52,038 nt of DNA from CAIVAT01 sp037141055. GTDB lineage: Bacteria; Bacteroidota; Bacteroidia; Bacteroidales; FEN-979. The stretch covers positions 1 through 52,038 of the forward strand of contig JBAXDH010000010.1 in NCBI GenBank assembly GCA_037141055.1, written 5' to 3'. Under the pieces are notes generated by a model. It saw only the letters and a program-made list of their open reading frames with translations, was not told where the DNA came from and made no database searches. This document shows positions 41,418 through 48,728 of this stretch, one piece after another. Numbering within the stretch: position 1 is the stretch's first letter; the number at the start of each line of letters is the position of its first letter. Made by a program: the position numbers and the translations under genes.

Positions 41418-42449
41418 ATGAAAAAGAGCAAAAAATCCATGTTAAAAGACCAGGTGAAGCATATCGACATCAAGGCGATCAATTCCACCCCGATTATTGA
41501 TGCCATGCGCGATATGTCGTTCACTTCACGCGATACTGCTGCTGCAGCCGATATTCTCAATATGATGATCAGGGATAAAGGTTGTACGATATTTCTCACA
41601 CTGGCCGGCAGCACAAGTGCTGCGGGATGCATGCAGGTTTATGTTGATCTCGTGAAGAACAACATGATCGATGCCATCGTTGCCACCGGCGCTTCTATCG
41701 TCGATATGGATTTTTTCGAAGCACTCGGGTTCAAACATTACAAAGGCACTCCATATGCCAACGATGTTGAACTGCGTGCACAGTATATCGACAGAATTTA
41801 TGATACTTATATTGACGAAGAAGAATTGCAGCATTGTGATGCAACCATCAACAAAATTGCAAATTTGCTGGAACCGAGGCCATATTCATCCCGGGAGTTT
41901 ATCCGTGAAATGGGAAAGTGGCTTGTCGAAAATTCAACCAAAAAAGATTCCCTCGTACAAGCCTGCTATGAGCATAACGTCCCCATTTTCTGCCCGGCTT
42001 TCAGCGACAGCAGCGCAGGCTTTGGATTGGTAAAACATCAGTGGGACAATCCGGAAAAGCATGTCTCCATCGATTCTGTCAAGGACTTCCTGGAATTGAC
42101 AAAAATAAAGATGGCTGCGGCGACATCGGGTTTATTCATGATCGGAGGCGGAGTTCCAAAGAATTTTGTTCAGGATACCGTAATTTGCGCGGAGGTTCTG
42201 GGCAAGGAAGTACCGATGCACAAGTATGCTGTTCAGATCACTGTTGCCGATTCGCGCGACGGCGCCTGTTCCAGTTCAACGCTGAAAGAGGCAGCCAGCT
42301 GGGGCAAAGTCGATACGGTTTACGAAAAAATGGTCTATGCTGAAGCTACCAGCGTCCTGCCGTTGATCGCCAGTTATGTATATCACCAGGGCGACTGGAA
42401 AAACCGCAAAAAATACGAATGGACCAAAATGCTGGATAATTATTTATAA
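41418..42449 (+). CDS. Deoxyhypusine synthase family protein (probable homospermidine-type synthase)
   Basis: The 343-residue protein has the NAD-binding DHS fold: LTLAGSTSAAGCMQVYVDL, VATGASIVDMDFFEALG, FCPAFSDSSAGFGL, and the catalytic-lysine region EAASWGK (K297). DHS modifies eIF5A in eukaryotes and archaea, but bacteria have no eIF5A, and bacterial relatives transfer the aminobutyl group to polyamines (for example, homospermidine synthesis). The preceding arginine decarboxylase gene (53 nt upstream) supports a polyamine role. Its end overlaps the convergent ABC permease gene by 10 nt. Confidence 0.85.
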   Translation: MKKSKKSMLKDQVKHIDIKAINSTPIIDAMRDMSFTSRDTAAAADILNMMIRDKGCTIFLTLAGSTSAAGCMQVYVDLVKNNMIDAIVATGASIVDMDFFEALGFKHYKGTPYANDVELRAQYIDRIYDTYIDEEELQHCDATINKIANLLEPRPYSSREFIREMGKWLVENSTKKDSLVQACYEHNVPIFCPAFSDSSAGFGLVKHQWDNPEKHVSIDSVKDFLELTKIKMAAATSGLFMIGGGVPKNFVQDTVICAEVLGKEVPMHKYAVQITVADSRDGACSSSTLKEAASWGKVDTVYEKMVYAEATSVLPLIASYVYHQGDWKNRKKYEWTKMLDNYL

Positions 42450-43810
42450 CGTATCCACTTCCACAATTCCCTGTAACTTACTTTTTTCCCGTACATCAGG
42501 ATTCCTGTCCTGTAAATCTTTGCCGCGACCCATGTTGTACCCAGGAAGCCAAGCAGGAGCAGTACCATTGAAAGGATGACCTGTAAATAGGGAACGCCGA
42601 ATGGAATGCGTATCATCATGACAACCGGCGAGGTAAGCGGGAATATGGAAAGCCAGAATGCTACGGGTCCGTCGGGATCACGTATGATATACTGCGCCAT
42701 GATGATCGACATGATCAGCGGGATGGTGATGGGCAGCATGAACTGCTGCGTATCCGCCTCGCTGTCAACAGCGCCTCCGATAGCGGCGAACATGGCAGCA
42801 TACAGCAGGTAACCTACAAGGAAGAAAAAGATGAATGCACTGATCATCACGGGAAAATTCACGGAATTAATCGCTTCCATCACTTCTCCCAGGCCTTCAT
42901 TTGAACCGTTTTTTGATGAAATTGCCTGTGATTCTGCGGGAATAATGCCTTGCTTCTGGCCCATCATCTGTTCCGTGACCGATTTTTTGCTGCTGCCGGA
43001 GGTCGTCATCGTTGAGGTAACGCCTGTTACGATGACAAAAGTGAGTATCACCCACAGCAGGAACTGTGTCAGACCGACAAGACCCACGCCGATAACTTTT
43101 CCCATCATCAACTGGAACGGCTTGACCGAAGAAATAATCACTTCCACAATGCGGCTGGTTTTTTCTTCGATTACCCCCCGCATTACCTGGGAACCGAACA
43201 TGAATATAAAGAAATAGATCAGGATGCCTGAAAAAAGGCCGAGCACCATGTTGATTTCCGTGTAACTTTTCGATTCTTTTCCGTCTTCACCTATTTTCAT
43301 GGTGTTGATGTCGATCGAGGTCTTGATGGAGCGCAAAATGTCATCCACAGAAACAGGTTCCTTTTTGTCGGTTTGAAGGTCTTTGAGCCTTGCCTGGAGT
43401 TTTAACTCCTCGACTTCCTTGCTCATCACATTCCTGATGTATGACGTGACATCGATGTTTACACTTTTCTCCGAGTACAGGATGGCATTGGTCGGCAGTG
43501 TCACATCTGCTTTGGGGATATACAGCAGGGCATGGTCGTTGCTTTTCGAAAAACCGGCTTTTGCCGAAGCAAGGTCGCTTACCAGGTAGTGGAATTTGAT
43601 GTTGTCGGAGTCTTTGAATTTCCCATAAAAGATTCCTGTTTCATCGAGTACGGATACTGTTTTTGTTTCATTGTTGCTGGTTGCAAGGTAGACCGGGACA
43701 ACAATGGTGGCGGCCATCAGCAGGGGACCGAGAATGGTCATGACGATGAAGGAACGTTTCCTGACGCGGGTCAGATATTCCCGGCGGATGATGAGGAAGA
43801 TTTTTTTCAT
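42440..43810 (-). CDS. ABC-2 type transporter permease (NatB-like)
   Basis: The 456-residue protein starts with a basic N-terminus (KKIFLIIRREYLTRVRKRSF) and one helix, followed by a large extracytoplasmic domain (about 45-190) and five to six C-terminal membrane helices (VMRGVIEEKTSRIVEVIISSVKP, MSAFIFFFLVGYLLYAAMF). This is the NatB/YhaP-type exporter layout, possibly for Na+ or a lipophilic compound. The ATPase gene ends 1 nt before it. It is the last gene of a grpE-dnaJ-ATPase-permease series. Confidence 0.9.
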   Translation of the reverse strand: MKKIFLIIRREYLTRVRKRSFIVMTILGPLLMAATIVVPVYLATSNNETKTVSVLDETGIFYGKFKDSDNIKFHYLVSDLASAKAGFSKSNDHALLYIPKADVTLPTNAILYSEKSVNIDVTSYIRNVMSKEVEELKLQARLKDLQTDKKEPVSVDDILRSIKTSIDINTMKIGEDGKESKSYTEINMVLGLFSGILIYFFIFMFGSQVMRGVIEEKTSRIVEVIISSVKPFQLMMGKVIGVGLVGLTQFLLWVILTFVIVTGVTSTMTTSGSSKKSVTEQMMGQKQGIIPAESQAISSKNGSNEGLGEVMEAINSVNFPVMISAFIFFFLVGYLLYAAMFAAIGGAVDSEADTQQFMLPITIPLIMSIIMAQYIIRDPDGPVAFWLSIFPLTSPVVMMIRIPFGVPYLQVILSMVLLLLGFLGTTWVAAKIYRTGILMYGKKVSYRELWKWIRYK

Positions 43811-43811
43811 G

Positions 43812-44750
43812 TCAGTCTTGCGTTACGTGTTGCGGTGATTGTTGTGTAACAGCCTGGATAAAAATGTCATTCATGCTCGGGATTTTTTCCTGCATGGCAT
43901 ATACTGTAACATGAGGCAGAACAGCCCTGATAAGGTCGTTGGGGGTGGCATCCGCAGGCAGTTTTACTTCGGCGTGACGGTGTTCGGCATCCCTGCTCTC
44001 CGAAATGATATGAAAACCAGGTGGAAGCAGCGAACCGAGTTCCCCTTCGTAAGTGTTGAAACTTATCCCGAACGTGTTGGTTTTATAAGTTTTCTTGATG
44101 TTCCTGACCGGGCCGCTTAAAACCACCCTGCTCCGGTCGATCAGCGCAATGTCGTCGCAAAGCTCCTCAACGGAGGCCATGTTGTGTGTTGAAAAAATGA
44201 TCGTGGCACCTTTTTCCTTCTGCGCAAGAATCTCCTCCTTTAACAGGTTGGCGTTGATCGGGTCGAATCCGCTGAAAGGTTCGTCAAAAATCAGCAGTTT
44301 CGGTTCATGGATGATGGTGACCAGGAACTGGATTTTCTGCTGCATTCCCTTGGAAAGTTCTTCGACTTTTTTATTCCACCAGCCCCTGATTTCAAATTTT
44401 TCAAACCAGTATTTCAACCGCTTCTGAGCCTCTTGATGGCTCAGGCCTTTGAGCTGTGCAAGGTACATCGCCTGCTCTCCGACGGTCATTTTTTTATAAA
44501 GCCCGCGTTCTTCAGGGAGGTAACCGATGAGAGCGATATCATCGGGTTTGAGTTTGTGGCCCATGAATGTAAGTTCACCTTCATCGGGGGCAATGATCTG
44601 GTTGATGATGCGGATCAGTGTTGTTTTACCGGCACCGTTCGGGCCCAGGAGTCCGAAAATGTGACTGTCCGGAACGCTGATGCTAACCTTGTCCAGGGCT
44701 TTGTGATTCGCATACTGTTTTGAAACGGCTTGCGCGGAAAATAGATCCAT
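43812..44750 (-). CDS. ABC transporter ATP-binding protein (NatA-like)
   Basis: The 312-residue protein has Walker A GPNGAGKTT (36-44), a Q-loop region (IGYLPEERGLYKKMTV), the signature ELSKGMQQK, Walker B LLIFDEP and the H-loop STHN. The extra C-terminal domain of about 90 residues is usual in this group. It pairs with the following permease to form an exporter. It starts 11 nt after dnaJ, so it may be co-expressed with the chaperone genes. Confidence 0.95.
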   Translation of the reverse strand: MDLFSAQAVSKQYANHKALDKVSISVPDSHIFGLLGPNGAGKTTLIRIINQIIAPDEGELTFMGHKLKPDDIALIGYLPEERGLYKKMTVGEQAMYLAQLKGLSHQEAQKRLKYWFEKFEIRGWWNKKVEELSKGMQQKIQFLVTIIHEPKLLIFDEPFSGFDPINANLLKEEILAQKEKGATIIFSTHNMASVEELCDDIALIDRSRVVLSGPVRNIKKTYKTNTFGISFNTYEGELGSLLPPGFHIISESRDAEHRHAEVKLPADATPNDLIRAVLPHVTVYAMQEKIPSMNDIFIQAVTQQSPQHVTQD

Positions 44751-44761
44751 GAAATGGCAGG

Positions 44762-45919
44762 TTATTGTTCAAACAAATCTTTCATCCTTGAAAAAATATT
44801 TTTGTCATGTGCTCCGGGTGCCGGTTTGAAATGCTCGGATGTTCCCAGTTTCTCCAGGATCGCTTTCTCCTCTTTCGACAGTATTTTGGGAGTCCAGATG
44901 ACAATGCTGATCAACAGGTCGCCTTTCCCTTCATAACCGTTGATGCTTGAAAGGCCTTTGCCTCTTAACCGCAGTACTTTTCCGCTTTGTGTTCCCGGTT
45001 CTATTTTTATTTTCACCTTGCCGTCGATGGTCGGAATCTCCGCATTGCTACCCAGTGCAGCCTCTGAAAAGGTGATGAAATGCTCATAGAGCAGGTTGTT
45101 CCCGTCACGTTCAAACCGCTCATGCTGAATCTCTTCGATTTGGATCAGGAGGTCGCCTGCAACACCACCGCGTGCGGCAGCATTTCCTTTGCCGCCCATC
45201 GACAGTTGCATTCCCTCTGCCACCCCTGCAGGAATCCGGATCGAGATAACTTCCTCGCCTTTTACTACACCGTTTCCGGCGCAGTCCATGCATTTGTCTG
45301 TGATGATCTGGCCTTCGCCGCCGCAATTAGGGCAGGTTTGCGTGGTTTGCATCTGGCCCAGGAAGGTGGATGTTACCCGCGATACATGGCCGGAACCGCG
45401 GCAGGTGGAGCATGTGGTGAATGAACTTCCGCCTTTGGCGCCCGAACCCTTGCAGGTATTGCATGAAAGGTACTTGTTGACCTTTATTTTCTTCTCGACC
45501 CCGTTGGCGATCTCTTCAAGGGTCAGTTTCACCTTGACGCGCAGGTTGGAACCACGGTTCACCGTCTTCCCCCTTCTGCCTCCGCCGCCAAAAAATGAAC
45601 CGAACGGATCGTTCCCGCCGCCACCGCCGAAAATATCACCGAAATGGCTGAAAATATCTTCCATGTTCATCCCGCCTCCGCCGAATCCGCCATTCCCGGT
45701 CCCGGCATGGCCATACTGATCGTAACGCTGCCGTTTATTCGGATCGATCAGTACTTCATAGGCTTCCGCAGCTTCCTTGAATTTATCTTCCGCGTCCTTC
45801 TTCCCCGGATTTTTATCCGGATGGAATTTGATGGCCTGCTTGCGGTAAGCTTTTTTCAGCTCTTCCGGTGATGCCTCTTTGCCGACTTCCAGTATTTCGT
45901 AATAGTCTCTTTTTGACAT
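44762..45919 (-). CDS. dnaJ: Chaperone protein DnaJ
   Basis: DnaJ delivers clients to DnaK and stimulates its ATPase. The 385-residue protein has the J-domain with HPD (33-35), a Gly/Phe-rich linker (GGFGGGGMNMEDIFSHFGDIFGG in part), four zinc-binding CxxCxGxG repeats (beginning CNTCKGSG, CSTCRGSG, CPNCGGEG, CMDCAGNG) and the C-terminal client-binding domains. It starts 9 nt after grpE, and the ABC ATPase gene follows after 11 nt. Confidence 0.97.
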   Translation of the reverse strand: MSKRDYYEILEVGKEASPEELKKAYRKQAIKFHPDKNPGKKDAEDKFKEAAEAYEVLIDPNKRQRYDQYGHAGTGNGGFGGGGMNMEDIFSHFGDIFGGGGGNDPFGSFFGGGGRRGKTVNRGSNLRVKVKLTLEEIANGVEKKIKVNKYLSCNTCKGSGAKGGSSFTTCSTCRGSGHVSRVTSTFLGQMQTTQTCPNCGGEGQIITDKCMDCAGNGVVKGEEVISIRIPAGVAEGMQLSMGGKGNAAARGGVAGDLLIQIEEIQHERFERDGNNLLYEHFITFSEAALGSNAEIPTIDGKVKIKIEPGTQSGKVLRLRGKGLSSINGYEGKGDLLISIVIWTPKILSKEEKAILEKLGTSEHFKPAPGAHDKNIFSRMKDLFEQ

Positions 45920-45928
45920 ATGGTTTCT

Positions 45929-46522
45929 TTAACTTCCAACCACCACTTTTGCGTAGCGGATCACTTTCCCGTTGAGAAGGTACCCTTTTTCAATTTCATC
46001 GACAATTTTACCTTTTTGTTCAGGTGTGGGAGCAGGAATATTGGTTATTGCTTCATGGAAATCGGTGTCGAATGATTCGCCTGAAGTACGCATTGGCGTG
46101 AGTCCCTGTTGATTCAGGATGTTGACGAATTTGTTAAAAATCAACACCATTCCGTCTTTGAGCGCCTGGCCTGCGTCTGAGGCTCCATCCGTGGCGCGTA
46201 TGGCGCGTTCGAAATCATCCAGGACGGGTAACAGTTTGATAATTATGTCGGCTGAGGCATATTTGCTGGCCTCGATTTTTTCCTTCAGCGTTCTTTTGCG
46301 GAAATTGTCAAAATCAGAATAAAGCCGGAGGTATTTGTCATTTAATTCGGCATACTGACTGCCTGATCCCTGCTCAGGCGATGCATTAATGTTAGCTGCT
46401 ATGCTTTCGATCAGTGTTGCGCTGTCGGTTGTTTCCTGTTCTGCAGCGTTGTCCCGCATTGCAGTTTCTGCATTCATGTTGCTCATCTTCTCCTTTTCTT
46501 CCTTTTTATTTTTGCGGATCAT
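45929..46522 (-). CDS. grpE: Nucleotide exchange factor GrpE
   Basis: GrpE releases ADP from DnaK. The 197-residue protein has an acidic, variable N-terminus, a long coiled-coil with YLRLYSDFDNFRKRTLKEK (about 65-85), and the C-terminal beta domain (ADIIIKLLPVLDDFERAI, FDTDFHEAI, GYLLNGKVIRYAKVVVG). The start may be the ATG at 46522 or the ATG at 46486, which has AAGGAG just before it. The chaperone operon continues with dnaJ; dnaK is not in the window. Confidence 0.95.
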   Translation of the reverse strand: MIRKNKKEEKEKMSNMNAETAMRDNAAEQETTDSATLIESIAANINASPEQGSGSQYAELNDKYLRLYSDFDNFRKRTLKEKIEASKYASADIIIKLLPVLDDFERAIRATDGASDAGQALKDGMVLIFNKFVNILNQQGLTPMRTSGESFDTDFHEAITNIPAPTPEQKGKIVDEIEKGYLLNGKVIRYAKVVVGS

Positions 46523-46596
46523 AAAAATATATTAGGCGAATAAAATTCGTTAAAATAATATCAAAAAACTTGCCAGTTGAAATTTACGACAAATTG

Positions 46597-47907
46597 TCAG
46601 CCATTGATCCTGCGGATTTGTGCACCCAGTTTCTGAAGCCGCAGATCGATTTCCTGGTAGCCGCGGTCGATCTGTTCAATGTTGTCGATGATGCTTGTGC
46701 CTTCCGCCGACAGGGCTGAGATCAATAATGCAACGCCTGCGCGGATATCCGGTGATGACATGCGTATGCCCCTGAGTTGATACTGGTGGTCGAGGCCGAT
46801 TACGGTTGCCCGGTGAGGGTCGCACAGAATGATCTTGGCTCCCATGTCAATGAGTTTGTCTACGAAAAACAGCCTGCTCTCAAACATCTTTTGATGGATC
46901 AGCACACTGCCTTTGGCTTGTGTCGCAATGACCAGCACAATGCTGATGAGGTCGGGGGTGAAGCCTGGCCATGGCGCGTCGGCGATGGTCATGATCGAGC
47001 CATCCATGAATGTTTCGACTTCATAGTGCTCCTGGGCGGGAATGTAAATGTCATCGTTCCTTTTTTCGATCTTGATTCCCATGCGTTTAAAAACATCAGG
47101 GATCAAACCGAGCTGATCGTAATTGACATTTTTAATGGTGATTTCCGATCCTGTCATTGCTGCCAGTCCGATAAAACTGCCAACTTCGATCATATCAGAA
47201 AGGAGTGTGTGTTCACAACCGTGAATTTCCGATACACCGTTTATTTTCAGCAGGTTGGAACCGATCCCGTCAATTTTGCAGCCCATGCTCACCAGCATGT
47301 TGCAAAGCTGCGATATATATGGCTCGCATGCGGCATTGAAGATGGTCGTTGTTCCTTCTGCCATAACGGCTGCCATCAGGATGTTGGCCGTGCCAGTAAC
47401 GGAAGCTTCGTCAAGCAGCATGTATGTTCCGTGAAGGCCTGAAGAGGTGACTGTGAAAAGCTGTTCCTGCTGATGATATTCGAAATTTGCACCCAGTTTC
47501 TGAAGCCCGAGGAAATGCGTATCAAGCCTGCGCCGGCCTATTTTATCTCCTCCCGGGATGTAAACAAAACCTTTGCCGTAGCGGGCAAGCATAGGCCCGA
47601 GGATCATGATGGAACCCCGAAGGCTGCCAACCTTGTCCCGGAAATCTTTTGTCCGCAGGTAGCTGAAATTTATTTCCACAGCTTCGAAGGTGAATGTCGA
47701 AGTTCCTGTTTTGGATACACGTACACCGATTGCTTCAAGCAGTTCGATCAGTTTGTTGACATCACGAATGTTCGGAATGTTGTGAAGGGTTACTTTTTCG
47801 GAAGTGAGCAGGCATGCGCAGATGACCTGCAGTGCTTCATTTTTTGCACCCTGGGGGGTGATTTCACCGCTTAATTTTTTACCTCCGGTGATTTCAAAGG
47901 AACTCAT
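46597..47907 (-). CDS. murA: UDP-N-acetylglucosamine 1-carboxyvinyltransferase
   Basis: MurA adds enolpyruvate from PEP to UDP-GlcNAc, the first committed step of peptidoglycan synthesis. The 436-residue protein has the UDP-GlcNAc-binding GAKNEAL (20-26) and two EPT inverse alpha/beta barrels. The active-site loop reads IPGGDKIGRRRLDTH, so Asp121 replaces the cysteine (E. coli Cys115) that fosfomycin alkylates. The Asp variant is known to be active and fosfomycin-insensitive in other bacteria. It overlaps the DUF4290 gene by 4 nt. Confidence 0.97.
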   Translation of the reverse strand: MSSFEITGGKKLSGEITPQGAKNEALQVICACLLTSEKVTLHNIPNIRDVNKLIELLEAIGVRVSKTGTSTFTFEAVEINFSYLRTKDFRDKVGSLRGSIMILGPMLARYGKGFVYIPGGDKIGRRRLDTHFLGLQKLGANFEYHQQEQLFTVTSSGLHGTYMLLDEASVTGTANILMAAVMAEGTTTIFNAACEPYISQLCNMLVSMGCKIDGIGSNLLKINGVSEIHGCEHTLLSDMIEVGSFIGLAAMTGSEITIKNVNYDQLGLIPDVFKRMGIKIEKRNDDIYIPAQEHYEVETFMDGSIMTIADAPWPGFTPDLISIVLVIATQAKGSVLIHQKMFESRLFFVDKLIDMGAKIILCDPHRATVIGLDHQYQLRGIRMSSPDIRAGVALLISALSAEGTSIIDNIEQIDRGYQEIDLRLQKLGAQIRRING

Positions 47908-48584
47908 TGGGGTTTATTCCGGCCACGCTGGTTATTGAAATTCGGTTTCGGAGGGCTGCTCTGCTGCTTGTTGAAATTGCGGTCAGGTCCCTGGCGAAAA
48001 GGTTTCCGCTTCTGGTTTTGCGCAAGGATATCATTCGTGTGGGTGAATTTGAAATCCTGGTTCAGTTTGAGCTGGTCTTTTGAGAGCACGCTCAGATGTT
48101 TCTCGATGAGTTCATCATTCACTGATTCGCGGTTCCAGTTCAGGTATGATTTCTTCATGTGGTTGGCGATTGCCTTGATAAGCGCGTCTTTTTCCGGTCC
48201 ATCCTCGTATGCGGTGGCTTTTTCAATCATCAGGGCGATGTTTTTGCCATAATGTTTGAACTCGATTTCCTTATCGTGATAGGAGAGGTGCTCAGGTTTT
48301 GTGCTCAGTGATAACGGTGGCGGGGGAGGGTACGGAGCATCGACATCCAGTTTGAAATCAGCGATGATGAAAAGATGATCCCACAGTTTATGCTTGTAGT
48401 CGCCCGATTCCTTGACTGCCGGGTTCAGCTGCCCCATGACGTTGATGATGAATTTTGCCGCCTTGTTGCGTTGCTCGCGATCTTCGATGGTGCAGCTGTA
48501 CTGGATCATCCGCTGTACGTTCCGGCCATATTCCGGAATAAGCATCATCTCGCGGGTAGTGTTGTATTCGATTTGTTCGTTCAC
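47904..48584 (-). CDS. DUF4290 domain protein
   Basis: This 226-residue protein matches the Bacteroidota family DUF4290: it starts IEYNTTREMMLIPEYGRNVQ and continues with helical segments (AAKFIINVMGQLNP, KHKLWDHLFIIADF). The C-terminal 35 residues are basic, Asn/Gln/Pro/Arg-rich (KRKPFRQGPDRNFNK...), which suggests RNA or membrane-phosphate contact. Function unknown. It starts at GTG (48582-48584), only about 14 nt after a -7 box. murA follows with a 4-nt overlap, so the pair is translationally coupled. Confidence 0.85.
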   Translation of the reverse strand: MNEQIEYNTTREMMLIPEYGRNVQRMIQYSCTIEDREQRNKAAKFIINVMGQLNPAVKESGDYKHKLWDHLFIIADFKLDVDAPYPPPPPLSLSTKPEHLSYHDKEIEFKHYGKNIALMIEKATAYEDGPEKDALIKAIANHMKKSYLNWNRESVNDELIEKHLSVLSKDQLKLNQDFKFTHTNDILAQNQKRKPFRQGPDRNFNKQQSSPPKPNFNNQRGRNKPQ

Positions 48585-48597
48585 GTGTAATTTTTTG

Positions 48598-48605
48598 CAA
48601 AGATA
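48598..48605 (-). promoter_or_regulatory. -7 box TATCTTTG for DUF4290-murA
   Basis: An exact TAnnTTTG match on the minus strand, 13 nt before the GTG start. The ACGATT-rich repeat lies directly upstream and would supply the -33 region. Confidence 0.5.
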
Positions 48606-48611
48606 AACATT

Positions 48612-48728
48612 ATTTACGATTGGACGATTTAAGAGTTGCGATTGAATTTACGATTTACGATTAACGTACTTTCGCAATGAGTCTAACAAACAATGTAATC
48701 TGAAATCGTAAATCGTCTAATCGTAAAT
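48612..48728. repeat. Dispersed ACGATT-rich repeat, copy 3, with 20-bp terminal inverted repeats
   Basis: The ends ATTTACGATTGGACGATTTA (48612-48631) and its inverted counterpart (48709-48728) match in 19 of 20 positions and enclose about 77 nt that contain more ACGATT units. The right end abuts the uvrD stop codon (48729-48731). The core is shared with tracts at 7566 and 30693. Confidence 0.65.

Noticed and set aside
46777..47442. A 221-codon open frame on the plus strand inside murA
   Set aside because: It is antisense to well-conserved murA motifs and has no recognisable features, so it is a shadow.
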